64,000 nt of DNA from Paenibacillaceae bacterium (GTDB taxonomy: Bacteria; Bacillota; Bacilli; Paenibacillales; NBRC-103111). Location of the stretch: the NCBI GenBank assembly GCA_029256185.1, contig JAQSYI010000009.1, positions 1-64,000 on the forward strand, in the 5' to 3' direction. The translations under genes and the position numbers were made by a program. Below are positions 18,331 to 27,821 of this stretch, in pieces. The notes under the pieces are model-generated. The model did not search any database, was not told the origin of the DNA, and saw only the letters and a list, made by a program, of their open reading frames with translations. Numbering within the stretch: the stretch's first letter is position 1; each line of letters starts with the position of its first letter.

Positions 18331-18516
18331 GTTTTGAGTTGATTGCCATTCCGTGGCAAATCCGAAAAACTCGCATCGTAAGCATCAGCTGTGTTTTGAG
18401 TTGATTGCCATTTCGTGGCAAACTCGAAAAACTCACCTCGTAAGCATCAACTTAGTTTTGAGTTGATTGCCATTCCGTGGCAAATCCGAAAAACTCGCAT
18501 CGTAAGCATCAGCTTA
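18331..18516. repeat. Three tandem 62-bp hairpin-forming repeats in an operon gap
   Basis: Three units start at 18331, 18393 and 18455, each 62 bp. Units 1 and 3 are nearly identical and unit 2 has several substitutions. Each contains GTTTTGAGTT, TTGCCA and TGGCAA around a 5-nt loop, and AAAAACTC, giving a nested stem (GAGTT with AACTC outside, TTGCCA with TGGCAA inside). The array lies between the permease gene (stop at 18554) and the glycosidase start (18313), so it is probably transcribed. It may tune glycosidase expression or mRNA stability. Confidence 0.9.
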
Positions 18517-18553
18517 GTTTAGGATTCTCTAACTTGGCGAAGCGTCGCGAGTC

Positions 18554-19441
18554 TTATTCCTTAACACTTCCCATCACAATGCCCTTCGTAAAGTACCTTT
18601 GCAAGAAGGGATACAAAATGAGTACCGGAATCGCCGCCAGGAACACCTGGGCCGCTCTTGCCGTACGGTCTGAGGTCAGATCCATGATTTCCAGATCCGT
18701 GCTGTTCTTCAGTAAGGTGTCCATTCCCACAATGACGGTGTACAGGTAGCTCTGCAGCGGATAATTAACGGTTGAATTCATGAACAGAATCCCGTCAAAC
18801 CAGGCATTCCAGTGAGTAACAACCGTAAACAGGGTCAGGGTCGCCAGCGACGCCTTGGACAAGGGGACGTAAATTCTCGCCATCACCGTCCAATGACCCG
18901 CTCCGTCAATAAGCGCCGCTTCCTCCAGCTCAACCGGAAGATTGCGGAAGAAATTCAGCAGAATCACCGTATTGTATACCGGCACCGCATGAGGCAGAAT
19001 CAACGCCCAGATGGAATCCAGCAGCCCCAGATTGCGGATGGTCATATACAGCGGGATGATCCCTCCGCTGAACAGCATAGTAAAGACGAAGATCCAGGCA
19101 TAGAGCGTGCGTCCCTTCAGTCTGGCGGAATCCTTGGACAAGGGGTAGGCCACCAGAATCGTCAGGCTCATATTGACCAGAAGCCCCAACGCCACCCGGA
19201 TTCCCGAGATGCCCATGGACCGGAGAAAATCGGGCATGCCCAGAATAAACGAGTAGGATTTCAATGAAAACTCCACCGGCCAGAACGTGACAGATCCTGT
19301 AGCCACTGCATTGCTGGAGCTTAGCGACATGGCCAGAAGATGGATCAGCGGCAGCACGCAGAGAATTCCCAGAAGGCTCAGAAACACATAGTTGCATACG
19401 GCAAATATCTTGCGCGGCATAGAATAATATTCGAGCATCAT
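18554..19441 (-). CDS. Carbohydrate ABC transporter permease (LplC/YtcP type, MalG family)
   Basis: A 295-residue, six-helix membrane protein. The EAA loop EEAALIDGAGHWTVMARIYV lies in the second half, and the C-terminus YFTKGIVMGSVKE is diagnostic of the LplC group. Two ATG codons are adjacent (19441 and 19438); AGGGGAG is better spaced for the second. It pairs with the LplB-type permease 56 bp upstream. No ATPase gene is nearby. Confidence 0.9.
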   Translation of the reverse strand: MMLEYYSMPRKIFAVCNYVFLSLLGILCVLPLIHLLAMSLSSSNAVATGSVTFWPVEFSLKSYSFILGMPDFLRSMGISGIRVALGLLVNMSLTILVAYPLSKDSARLKGRTLYAWIFVFTMLFSGGIIPLYMTIRNLGLLDSIWALILPHAVPVYNTVILLNFFRNLPVELEEAALIDGAGHWTVMARIYVPLSKASLATLTLFTVVTHWNAWFDGILFMNSTVNYPLQSYLYTVIVGMDTLLKNSTDLEIMDLTSDRTARAAQVFLAAIPVLILYPFLQRYFTKGIVMGSVKE

Positions 19442-19497
19442 GTTCTCCCCTTCAAAAGCTGCGAGGAAATTAGCAGTGCTATATTCGTCGCAGTCTC

Positions 19498-20397
19498 TTA
19501 GAATATTCGGTAGTTGGCAAAACGGTTGGCCAGGAAGTAGGACAGGGAAATCAGGATGAAGGATACCACTGATTTAAACAAGCCCACTGCCGTTGCCACC
19601 CCGTATTGAGCGTCGATCATCCCTAACCGGTACACAAAGGTGTCGATAATATCGCCGCTTTCGTACACTACCGGACTGTACAGATTGAACACTTGCTCAA
19701 AACCGGCATTCAGCACATTTCCTATACTCAGTGTCATCATCAGCACAATAATGGGCAGCATTCCCGGAAGGGTGATGTGCAAGGTCTGCTTCCAGCGGTT
19801 CGCTCCGTCAACCACCGCCGCTTCATACAGATTGGGGTTAATCCCGGTGATGGCAGCCAAGTAAACAATGGTGCTGAAGCCGAATTCCTTCCACTCATTG
19901 GTCAATACGAGAGTGAAGGGAAACCAGGTATTGTCGCCCAGAAAGAAGATGGGCTCCAATCCCAGCAGCTGCAATCCTTGATTAATAATACCGTGGCTGG
20001 GCGACAGAATATCGATGAGAATGCCGCTCAGAATAACCCAGGACAGAAAGTGGGGCAAATAAATCAAGGTCTGGACCCAGCGTTTGACCACCTCCTTGCG
20101 CAATTCGTTCAGCAGAATGGATATGGTGATGGGCACTGCCAGATTGCATATAATCTTCATCACCGCGATGAACAAGGTATTCCATAATACCTGGTAGAAA
20201 TCCGGCACGTTCATCACATAGCGGAAGTTATCCAGACCGATCCATTTGGAGCCGAACAATCCTTTGACCGGAATGAATTGTTGAAATGCGATGCTGGCGC
20301 CTGCCATGGGCAGATAGCTGAATATGAGAATGGCGATGAGACCCGGCACCAGCATGATATGCAAAGGCAACTGGAGCCTCCATTTTTTTGACACCAT
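19498..20397 (-). CDS. Carbohydrate ABC transporter permease (LplB type, MalF family)
   Basis: A 299-residue integral membrane protein starting MVSKKWRLQLPL, with about six helices and the EAA loop YEAAVVDGANRWKQTLHITL. GGGAGG sits 7 bp before the ATG at 20397, favouring it over the longer frame to 20454. It follows the binding-protein gene, from which a strong hairpin (20422-20471) separates it. Confidence 0.9.
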   Translation of the reverse strand: MVSKKWRLQLPLHIMLVPGLIAILIFSYLPMAGASIAFQQFIPVKGLFGSKWIGLDNFRYVMNVPDFYQVLWNTLFIAVMKIICNLAVPITISILLNELRKEVVKRWVQTLIYLPHFLSWVILSGILIDILSPSHGIINQGLQLLGLEPIFFLGDNTWFPFTLVLTNEWKEFGFSTIVYLAAITGINPNLYEAAVVDGANRWKQTLHITLPGMLPIIVLMMTLSIGNVLNAGFEQVFNLYSPVVYESGDIIDTFVYRLGMIDAQYGVATAVGLFKSVVSFILISLSYFLANRFANYRIF

Positions 20398-20421
20398 TTT
20401 GTTTCCTCCCGTCTCCTTGTT

Positions 20422-20471
20422 CCCCGCCAAGAGATTCTCTGCCTGCAGAGGCAAGCTCTCCCCTGGCGGGG
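20422..20471. promoter_or_regulatory. Intercistronic hairpin between binding-protein and permease genes
   Basis: CCCCGCCA and TGGCGGGG form the outer stem, with inner complementarity (GAGA with TCTC, and GCCTGC near its complement). There is no T-run on the minus strand. Such hairpins after solute-binding-protein genes commonly stabilise the upstream message and lower permease expression; that role is inferred here. Confidence 0.55.
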
Positions 20472-20526
20472 CTTTCTATTTTGTGTTCAACCGGACGCTG
20501 TACTTGTCTGTGATTTGCCGGAATGC

Positions 20527-22221
20527 CTATTTATTCTTGGCAAACCAATCGTTTACTTCCTGTTCGATGGCCGTTCCGCCCAGCTTCTTGAACTCGTCTG
20601 TAAACTTGTCGAACTCATCGGCCGAAGCGTCGCCCATAATGATCTTGGTGAATATCTCGATTTCTTTCTTCTTCAGGGTAGGCAGCTTCTCTGACATGGT
20701 GGAGGTGGCTGCGGACAGGAACTGGTCGTAGTGCCCCAATTTCTTCTGGTCGTAATATTCGATTACGCTGTAGCCGGAGCCGGTTTCCCCGAACACCATA
20801 TTGGAATACCACATGGAGTCGTCCCCCGCCCTGAATTTGGTCAGCCGTTCGAAGTGGAGATTGGCCGGGAAGCCCAGCTTGCTTCCGTCATTCTTCTTCA
20901 GCGCCTCATGCACTTGCCGGAACGCTTCCAAGTTGGTATTAAGCGGATCGATGGCAACAGGCGCATATTTCGCCGGGAAAATGCCCGTTGCCGAATCGCT
21001 GATGAACGGATTGGGATTAGGCGCATAGCTGGTTTCGTAATAGTGCTTGACGTAAATGTTGAACAGTTTGACAAGCGCTTCCGGATTTTTCGAACTCTTC
21101 TTGGCCACAAAAAAATTACTCGACGTTTCCTTCAATTGAGGGATGGCAGGTGATGCGTCGAAGGAAACAAGCGGCAGAGCTTTCCATTGGGCCTTGGGAT
21201 CCTTGGTGTGGTTATCCTTTTGCCCCGTTCCGCCGTCCGCCACATAACCGTAAGCCAGACCAACCCGTCCTGCGGCAACATCTTCTCTGATCTTCTGCGC
21301 CGTCTTGACGCCGAATTCCTTATCCAACACCCCTGCTTTGAACAGATCCTGCAGCTTTTGCAGAGGCTCCTTCATTTCCTTCTGGACAGATCCGTATACA
21401 AGCTTGCCGTCCGCACCCTTGACCCAGATGCCGGGATAGGCATGGAAGCTGTTGAAGTAGCCAACCAAGCCGCCGTGCGCAGGGTCCAGAAACTCCTTGT
21501 TGATGGCCAGACCGATGGTGTCAGCCTTGCCGTTGCCGTCCGGGTCCTGCTTGGCGAAGGCAGTGGCAATCTTGAATACATCCTCCATCGTCTTCGGCTC
21601 CTGCAAGTTCAGCTTCTCCAGCCAATCGGTACGGATATAGAGCATGCTTGCGGCGCTGATGCCTCCATTGGAGTAGGTCCTGGGAAGGCCGAGCAGCTTG
21701 CCGTTGAAGGTAGCGGCTTTCAGTCCCATCCCATTGTCCTGGGCCAGTACGGATTTGGCGTACGGTGAGCTGTATTGCTGCCAGATCTCTGTCAAATCGG
21801 AGAGCATATCCGCATCGGCCAGCCGCTTCATCTCCTCCTTGTTCACCTCGAGAATATCCGGCAGCTCCCCGGAGGCGATGGAAATGTTCAGCTTCTGCCG
21901 GTACTGGGTGATGTCTGTGGTCCAAAGGTTCTTGATCTTGATGCCGTAGTCCTTCTCGAATATGCGGGTCCAGATATTATTGTCAATATTGTCCCCTGCC
22001 GGAAACTTGAAGCCCGCATCAACATACCGCACGGTGGAGACTTCAATTGGCGGATCATATTTCCCCAACGGTTCGGCCTTGACGGCCGGAGTGGCCGACG
22101 GCGTAACCGCAGCTCCTGCCGTACTGGCCGGAGAAGCGCTTTCACCCCCGCAGGCGCTTAGCAGCAGGGAAACGGCCAGCGTCAGACTCCATACTGCCGT
22201 AACAGACTTGCTTGTGTTCAT
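20527..22221 (-). CDS. Extracellular sugar-binding lipoprotein (ABC importer, family 1)
   Basis: A 564-residue lipoprotein with signal sequence and lipobox LSAC (Cys24), an Ala/Ser/Pro/Thr-rich linker and a family-1 solute-binding fold. FDKFTDEFKKLGG followed by VNDWFAKNK closes the protein, the usual LplA-type ending. It is the first gene of the locus-2 importer operon. A consensus -10 (TATAAT on the minus strand at 22258-22263) lies ~37 bp upstream, so it probably starts the transcript controlled by the two-component system encoded upstream. The substrate is unknown. Confidence 0.9.
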   Translation of the reverse strand: MNTSKSVTAVWSLTLAVSLLLSACGGESASPASTAGAAVTPSATPAVKAEPLGKYDPPIEVSTVRYVDAGFKFPAGDNIDNNIWTRIFEKDYGIKIKNLWTTDITQYRQKLNISIASGELPDILEVNKEEMKRLADADMLSDLTEIWQQYSSPYAKSVLAQDNGMGLKAATFNGKLLGLPRTYSNGGISAASMLYIRTDWLEKLNLQEPKTMEDVFKIATAFAKQDPDGNGKADTIGLAINKEFLDPAHGGLVGYFNSFHAYPGIWVKGADGKLVYGSVQKEMKEPLQKLQDLFKAGVLDKEFGVKTAQKIREDVAAGRVGLAYGYVADGGTGQKDNHTKDPKAQWKALPLVSFDASPAIPQLKETSSNFFVAKKSSKNPEALVKLFNIYVKHYYETSYAPNPNPFISDSATGIFPAKYAPVAIDPLNTNLEAFRQVHEALKKNDGSKLGFPANLHFERLTKFRAGDDSMWYSNMVFGETGSGYSVIEYYDQKKLGHYDQFLSAATSTMSEKLPTLKKKEIEIFTKIIMGDASADEFDKFTDEFKKLGGTAIEQEVNDWFAKNK

Positions 22222-22257
22222 TTCCTTTGCCCCCTTATGTCATTTCCTTGCCTTTTT

Positions 22258-22263
22258 ATTATA
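22258..22263 (-). promoter_or_regulatory. Likely -10 box of the locus-2 importer operon
   Basis: The minus strand reads TATAAT 37 bp before the lipoprotein start codon. The -35 region at normal distance is poor, as expected for a promoter that needs an AraC-type activator. Start of transcription is inferred near 22251. Confidence 0.5.
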
Positions 22264-22393
22264 GAATGATGGGATGAGCGGACGAAACGGGACATTTTTG
22301 CGGGTCTTGTCTGATCTTGCCAACTTGCGGCTTTCTCATGACCACCCAACGGTTCCACCATGACTCGCTCAATGGCTTCGGTCGACGGCTCCA

Positions 22394-24040
22394 TCATGAC
22401 TCGCGGTATTCGTGGGGAGTGAGGCCTGTGATTTTCTTGAATAATCTGGTGAAATAAGGAGCCGATTCCAGACCCACCATGGTTGCAATCTCCTGAATCT
22501 TGCTGTCGGTTGTCTTAAGCAGCTGCTTGGCCCGGTTAATGCGGGCTTCGTTGATGTACTCCAGCAGTCCCTTGCCGGTCTTCTGCTTGTACAAGCGGGA
22601 GAGGTAGAACGAATTGAGGTAGACCAGCTCCGACAGCCTGGCAAGGGACAGCTCCTCATGCATGTACGTATGGATGTATTGGTTAATTCTGCTGATGATA
22701 TCATTGGTCCCCTGGCTCTGCCGGCGGCTGTTGCCCTCCGCCAGAAGCTGCGCCAATTCGCCGAAATAGCCGATTGCCGCTCCCAAATCCTCATGCTGCC
22801 CCAGATTGGCCAGTTTATCCCGGTTCACCGCATGACTAACAGAGCCGGCGGTATCCCGTTTGCTTATGTACTGGAGGAAGAACGCGGACACCGAACAGAA
22901 TATTTCTTCCTTGATCAGGCTGCCGCCGATTCCCGGTGAACTGCCAAGCAATGTCTGAAGCCCGGTGAAAAACGTCCTGCAGGACGCTGTGTTTCCTTCA
23001 TCCAGATCATTCTCCAGCAAGTCGAGCCGGCGCAAGTGGGTGCGCAATTCATTCCCCGCGAAGAATTGTTTGCTGGAGGGCTGCTCCTCCTTATGCGGGT
23101 GGACAGGCTCCGTCAGGAACATCTCCTTGCCCTTATCCATCCCGCAAGAGAGACGCAGCCGGAGCATCTGAATTTTCTGGCCCAGCTCGGACCAACCGCA
23201 TGATGACGAAGCAACAGACAGAGAAACCGGCACCTTCAGCATCCGCTTGCAGGCCTCCTGAATCTGCTCCGCATTGCCGGAGCACCGGCGGCGGCTCTCC
23301 TCGTCCATCGCCTCCTCTCTTGCAAGCTGCACCAGCCAGACAAAGCCGCTGCGGTCAGTCTGAATTCCCTTGAAACGGGCAAAGCCCGAGTAATACTCCT
23401 CCGCAATATTATCAAGAGCATAGAACAGCAGCGGCTGCGCCATGGAGTCCGCGAACGACCCCCAGTCGTCAATCCGGCCCACGGCGGCCCATACGGGACA
23501 GTCCGGCTCCAGTTGGATTTCCAGTTCGCTGAACCTGCGCAGCCTGGCCTCCTCTGACTCCGCTTCCCCCTGGAACAGGCGGAGCAGATACTCCTTTTGC
23601 AGAGCGGGCAATACCGATTTCAATTGACTTCTGGCGCGCTCCAGCAATCCTTCGTGGCTCATTTCCCCGGCGATCTCATCCATGGCTCTTCTGATGGCCC
23701 GCAGGATGGATTCATCGCCTTCGGTCTTCAGCACATAATCAATCCCTCCGGTACGGATAGCGGTTTGGGCAAAGGCGAAATCATTATAGCCCGTCAGAAA
23801 AATGATCTTGCAGCGGGGCCAGCGCTTGCGGACCTGCTCCGCCAGCTCCATTCCGTCCATGCCGGGCATGCAAATATCCGTAAGCAAAATATCCACCACA
23901 CTTTTGGCCATTTGCTCCAGCGCTTCGGCAGAGGAATAAGCCTTCAGAATGTTCGCTTCCAGGCTCTCCTCCTCCATAAGCGCACCTACCAGATAATTGA
24001 CGGCAATAGGTTCGTCGTCCACAATAAGCAGATTCAGCAT
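22394..24040 (-). CDS. Response regulator with AraC-type DNA-binding domain (YesN type)
   Basis: A 548-residue cytoplasmic regulator. The receiver domain (1-~120) begins LLIVDDEP and has the phosphorylatable Asp55 in LLTDICMPGMDG. A ~300-residue middle region follows, and the last ~100 residues are an AraC-type double helix-turn-helix (LSLARLSELVYLNSFYLSRL; IQEIATMVGLESAPYFTRLF). GAGGAG precedes the ATG at 24040; the longer frame to 24118 lacks a ribosome site. It follows its kinase gene by 107 bp and lies upstream of the importer operon, its likely target. A 20-bp imperfect direct repeat (ACGG, CCA, CATGACTCGC) overlaps and follows the stop codon. Confidence 0.9.
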   Translation of the reverse strand: MLNLLIVDDEPIAVNYLVGALMEEESLEANILKAYSSAEALEQMAKSVVDILLTDICMPGMDGMELAEQVRKRWPRCKIIFLTGYNDFAFAQTAIRTGGIDYVLKTEGDESILRAIRRAMDEIAGEMSHEGLLERARSQLKSVLPALQKEYLLRLFQGEAESEEARLRRFSELEIQLEPDCPVWAAVGRIDDWGSFADSMAQPLLFYALDNIAEEYYSGFARFKGIQTDRSGFVWLVQLAREEAMDEESRRRCSGNAEQIQEACKRMLKVPVSLSVASSSCGWSELGQKIQMLRLRLSCGMDKGKEMFLTEPVHPHKEEQPSSKQFFAGNELRTHLRRLDLLENDLDEGNTASCRTFFTGLQTLLGSSPGIGGSLIKEEIFCSVSAFFLQYISKRDTAGSVSHAVNRDKLANLGQHEDLGAAIGYFGELAQLLAEGNSRRQSQGTNDIISRINQYIHTYMHEELSLARLSELVYLNSFYLSRLYKQKTGKGLLEYINEARINRAKQLLKTTDSKIQEIATMVGLESAPYFTRLFKKITGLTPHEYRES

Positions 24041-24147
24041 TCCAGTCACTCCTCGGCTATACGTCCGATGGCGTCCTTTGGCATCCTGCGTTTGCCAAGA
24101 AATTGGACCATCATTCACGCATATGTTTTTTTCAATGGGGGATTGCG

Positions 24148-25935
24148 TTACAATTCTTCATGAACCGGGAACAACAGCCTGACCCGGAGTCCTCCCCCGT
24201 CCCGGAACGATAAGGAAATCCCCGCCAGCTTGCCGTATTTCAATCTGAGACGCAGATGAACATTCAGCATTCCTGTGGTGTCTCCGGGAGTTTCCGTACC
24301 GGCAAACAGCCGCTCCCACCGCTCCAGCTCCGAAAGGGGCATGCCTACTCCGTTATCCTCAACCACAATGGCGGCCATCTGACTGCCTTGTTCCTGCTCT
24401 GCCGGCTCGGTGTAGACAGTAAGCCGCAAGCCTTGGGCAGGAGTGCTGAAGCCATGGTTGTAGGCATTCTCCACGATGGGCTGCAGGATCAGCCGGGGTA
24501 CCCGCAGTGCAGCCAATTCGGGAAGCGGGTCGCGGATTTCATGAGTCATGCGGTTGGAGAACCGGATCGCCTGGATTTCCGCGTAAGCCCGCACATGCTG
24601 GAACTCCTGGATCAGCTGCACCTCCTCGCTGCCGCTGCGGGTCACATACTGGAAGTAATCCCCCAGATACTTGGTGAAATTCATGGCATTCTCGCAATCA
24701 TACGCCTTCGTCATCCGGTACAGCAGATAGAAGCTGTTATACAGGAAGTGGGGATTAATCTGGGATTGGAGCTGCTTCAGCTCCGACCGCTGCAAGTGAA
24801 TTTTCTGCTCGTACACCTCATAGATCAGCTTGTTCAGATGGGATACCATATGGTTGAACTGCTCGTAGAGATAATGAAACTCGTCATTGCTCTTATAGCT
24901 GATGGACACGCTGAGATTGCCCGATTCCACCTTGCGGAACGACCGCACGAGCAGGGTCAAGGGCCGGTGGACCGCACGGTACAGATAGAAGGAGAAGAAG
25001 CTGACAATAATCAACGCAGCCCCTGTAATGCACCACATATAGATTCTGTAGCGTTCAAGCGGTCCCAACACTGCCTTTTCGGGAATAAACACGAACAGCG
25101 ATATGCCCAGGGATTCCACGTAGGAGGTCATGGTAAAAAAATGGCGCTCTTGCACCGTCCCCCTGCCGGACAGCAAAGCAGTCCCCTGCGGTGCGAGCCC
25201 CTGCTCCCGCTTAATAGCCTGCAATGCACCGCGGCTCAGAGAGGAGAACGCCTCCTCATCCCCGGTGCTTACATATTGCCAGTCCGCATGCAGCAGAGCG
25301 GCACCGCCTCCCTCGTATTCCGTCAGCTGCTCCAGATAAAGCATCAATGCCTGCGCAGACAGCGTAAGCTCCAGCACAAACATGGGATTGCGCCCGTCGG
25401 AAAAAAATTTGTTCGGATAGTATTCACGGAGCAGCACATGCTTGCCGTCATAATAAAACCGGGAGTTGCGCGGTCCTGCAGCGGCTTGCTTCAATATGTC
25501 CAGCTGCTCTCCGGATAAATCGGATACCAGCTCCTCTGTGGAAACGGTTTTGCCGATGCCCGGAATGTGTGCGCTTACATTTTCGATGTATTGGCTGGAT
25601 TCCTTCATCAGCTTGAGCCGTTCCTGAAGGCGAATAATGGCCGTTGTCGTCTGAAATTCCGTCAGGGCTTCCGGCGTAATGGCCAGCGCCGCAAGGTCCT
25701 CATCGTTGACATATTCCCGCTGCAGCCGCTCGATCCGGTCAATTTCGTTCTCCAGCGAAGTCTGATAGAAGCGGACCATGGATTGCAGCGACTTGTCCGT
25801 TACCCGCTTGACGATGGAGGCCCCCCAGCTGTTCATCTCCGCTCCTAGCGCGTACAAAGGCGTAATCACAATAAGAAACATGACGATCATCTTGGTAAAG
25901 ATGGAGATTCTGCGCTTTCTGATTCCCTGAAGCAT
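24148..25935 (-). CDS. Sensor histidine kinase (YesM family)
   Basis: A 595-residue membrane kinase with a first membrane helix near 12-32, an extracellular sensor to ~290, a second helix and a HAMP domain (~300-370). The His_kinase domain shows LQSQINPHFLYNSFYLL (phosphorylated His near 394), and a HATPase domain has VENAYNHG and DNGVGM. AGGGTGA precedes the ATG at 25935; the longer frame to 26163 has no ribosome site and adds an unlikely leader. It would phosphorylate the response regulator at 22394 in response to an extracellular sugar cue. Confidence 0.9.
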   Translation of the reverse strand: MLQGIRKRRISIFTKMIVMFLIVITPLYALGAEMNSWGASIVKRVTDKSLQSMVRFYQTSLENEIDRIERLQREYVNDEDLAALAITPEALTEFQTTTAIIRLQERLKLMKESSQYIENVSAHIPGIGKTVSTEELVSDLSGEQLDILKQAAAGPRNSRFYYDGKHVLLREYYPNKFFSDGRNPMFVLELTLSAQALMLYLEQLTEYEGGGAALLHADWQYVSTGDEEAFSSLSRGALQAIKREQGLAPQGTALLSGRGTVQERHFFTMTSYVESLGISLFVFIPEKAVLGPLERYRIYMWCITGAALIIVSFFSFYLYRAVHRPLTLLVRSFRKVESGNLSVSISYKSNDEFHYLYEQFNHMVSHLNKLIYEVYEQKIHLQRSELKQLQSQINPHFLYNSFYLLYRMTKAYDCENAMNFTKYLGDYFQYVTRSGSEEVQLIQEFQHVRAYAEIQAIRFSNRMTHEIRDPLPELAALRVPRLILQPIVENAYNHGFSTPAQGLRLTVYTEPAEQEQGSQMAAIVVEDNGVGMPLSELERWERLFAGTETPGDTTGMLNVHLRLRLKYGKLAGISLSFRDGGGLRVRLLFPVHEEL

Positions 25936-26157
25936 ATGGTCACCCTGTCTTGTCCCGTTTTCCTTACTATACAATATATTTCCTGTATCGAATATTACCC
26001 CTTTCCCGCTTCTCCGGCCAAACCCTATTATAAGCCGGTGCGCCAGCAGCCGATATGGGATTTTTTTGCGGTCATTGCCCAAATTTGACCACGGGGAGGC
26101 GGCATGGGCAGCGGGCAGCGTCCGGTTGACGTCTGGATGGTTTTCGAAAAACCGATT

Positions 26158-26185
26158 TTGCATTCCCCCGGTTTTGTATTATATT
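26158..26185 (+). promoter_or_regulatory. Probable sigma-A promoter of the rRNA methyltransferase gene
   Basis: TTGCAT and TATATT are separated by 16 bp and lie ~36 bp before the start codon at 26221. The boxes are close to but not equal to consensus. Confidence 0.5.
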
Positions 26186-26220
26186 AAAAGATACTATCAT
26201 GTGAGCAAGGAGCCTGATTC

Positions 26221-27693
26221 ATGCGCAACACACTACCTCACTTATTCAAGGAGCAGATGTCGGGTATGCTCGATCCACGGGAGCTGGAGCCGTTCCTGGC
26301 GAGCTATGACGATCCCCGCACTTATGGCTTGCGGCTTAACCCGGCGAAGATAACCGGTGCATCGGAGCAATTCCGGGAGTTGCAGGAGCATTTTGCCTTG
26401 GAGCCGGTTCCATGGTGTCCCACTGGCTGGTACTACCGGGAGGATGCCCGCCCCGGCAAGCATCCCTTCCACGCTGCAGGACTGTATTATTTGCAGGAGC
26501 CCAGCGCCATGTCTGCAGCCGAGTTGCTGAATCCCCAGCCGGGTGAGACAGTGTTGGACCTGGCGGCCGCGCCCGGGGGCAAATCTACGCAGATCGCCGC
26601 CAAGCTGGGCCCAAGCGGCCTGCTGGTGGCCAATGAGATCCATCCGGCAAGAGCTCTCATTCTCTCGGAAAATGTGGAACGGATGGGCTGCGCCAATACC
26701 ATTGTAGTTAATGCCGCGCCGGATAAGCTGGCAGAGCGGTTTCCCCAATTCTTCGACAAGATCATGCTGGATGCCCCCTGCTCCGGGGAGGGCATGTTCC
26801 GCAAGGACCCTGAGGCCATGGGCGAGTGGTCGCCGGGCCATGTGGACATGTGCGCGGCGAGGCAGTTGGATATTATGCAAAGCGTTGTGGTGATGCTCAA
26901 GGCAGGAGGGATATTGGGCTATTCCACCTGCACCTTCAACCGGCAGGAGAATGAGGAGTTGATCGGGGCTGTGCTGGGGGAATTTCCATGCCTGGAGCTG
27001 GTGCGGACAGAGCGGATCTGGCCCCATAAGGAGCGGGGGGAGGGCCACTTTGTCGCGGTCCTGCGGCGTCATGGCGGGGGGGCTGAGGCTGCTGAAGCGG
27101 CTGGGACTGCTCCCGTTGCAGCCGGGGCAGGTCCGCTGCCCGGAGCATCCGGGGAGCGTCCCCGGGCAGAGCTGCGGCGGAGCAAGCATGGGGCCAAGGG
27201 CGGGGCCAAGGGAGCGGCAGGCTCCGGCAAGCCGCTGCCGAGGCAGACCGTCGAAGCCTGGGAGCTGTTCTTGCAGTTTGCCGCGGACATGTTCATTGAT
27301 ACGCTGCCGCTGCCTGCGGGAGAGCCCCTGCTGTTCGGCGAGCAGCTCTACTGGCTGCCTCACGGTGAGGCTGACGTGTTCCGCAGCGCAATGCTGGAGG
27401 GTATCCGCGTCCCCCGTCCCGGCCTTCATCTGGCAACGGTGAAGAAGAATAGGGTGGAGCCGGCCCATGCGCTGGCGCTGGCTGTGCCTCTGGAAGCATT
27501 CGAGCGGCATGTATCGCTTCCGGCGGATTCTCCCCAGCTCGCAGCTTACCTGCGGGGTGAGACGGCAGCATCCCCGGGGGATACTGCCAACGGCTGGCTC
27601 CCCGTGTGCGTGAACTGCTATCCCATCGGCTGGGCCAAGTGCAGCGAAGGACAACTTAAGAACCATTATCCCAAGGGGCTGCGCCGCCCATAG
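26221..27693 (+). CDS. RsmF-like 16S rRNA (cytosine-C5) methyltransferase, paralog 1
   Basis: A 490-residue SAM-dependent methyltransferase of the NOL1/NOP2/Sun group. An N-terminal RsmF domain (~1-95) is followed by the Rossmann core with LDLAAAPGGKSTQIAAKLG (SAM binding), LDAPCSGEGMF (motif IV) and YSTCTFNRQENEE (catalytic Cys). A Gly/Ala/Lys-rich low-complexity linker spans ~280-345, and an RNA-binding C-terminal domain ends with GWAKCSEGQLKNHYPKG. AAGGAG lies 9 bp before the ATG. It transcribes away from the kinase gene of locus 2 and ends with the terminator at 27725. A second paralog lies at 31352. Confidence 0.88.
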   Translation: MRNTLPHLFKEQMSGMLDPRELEPFLASYDDPRTYGLRLNPAKITGASEQFRELQEHFALEPVPWCPTGWYYREDARPGKHPFHAAGLYYLQEPSAMSAAELLNPQPGETVLDLAAAPGGKSTQIAAKLGPSGLLVANEIHPARALILSENVERMGCANTIVVNAAPDKLAERFPQFFDKIMLDAPCSGEGMFRKDPEAMGEWSPGHVDMCAARQLDIMQSVVVMLKAGGILGYSTCTFNRQENEELIGAVLGEFPCLELVRTERIWPHKERGEGHFVAVLRRHGGGAEAAEAAGTAPVAAGAGPLPGASGERPRAELRRSKHGAKGGAKGAAGSGKPLPRQTVEAWELFLQFAADMFIDTLPLPAGEPLLFGEQLYWLPHGEADVFRSAMLEGIRVPRPGLHLATVKKNRVEPAHALALAVPLEAFERHVSLPADSPQLAAYLRGETAASPGDTANGWLPVCVNCYPIGWAKCSEGQLKNHYPKGLRRP

Positions 27694-27724
27694 CTTGTTT
27701 GGCCAAACTCCGCGCTATGACAAA

Positions 27725-27778
27725 CAAGCCGCTTTCTCCGCTGCAGTCAGCGGGCAAGCGGCTTGCATCCGTTTTTTT
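27725..27778 (+). terminator. Rho-independent terminator of the methyltransferase gene
   Basis: CAAGCCGCTT (27725-27734) pairs with AAGCGGCTTG (27756-27765), with a nested CCGCTG/CAGCGG stem, followed by seven Ts at 27772-27778. Its left arm overlaps an alternative stem, GCTTGTTTG (27694-27702) with CAAACAAGC (27721-27729). Confidence 0.88.
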
Positions 27779-27821
27779 CATCATACAAAACTGGTATAAG
27801 CGTGCAGAGTGCCATAGCGCT

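Noticed and set aside
18331..18516. CRISPR array or riboswitch
   Set aside because: The repeats are contiguous 62-bp units without spacers, and no known riboswitch core was recognised.
24256..25518. 420-codon plus-strand open frame opposite the kinase gene
   Set aside because: The minus strand carries clear kinase motifs. The plus frame has no recognisable motif and no ribosome site.
26242..27666. 474-codon minus-strand frame opposite rRNA methyltransferase paralog 1
   Set aside because: The plus strand has the complete methyltransferase with ribosome site and terminator; the reverse frame lacks motifs.
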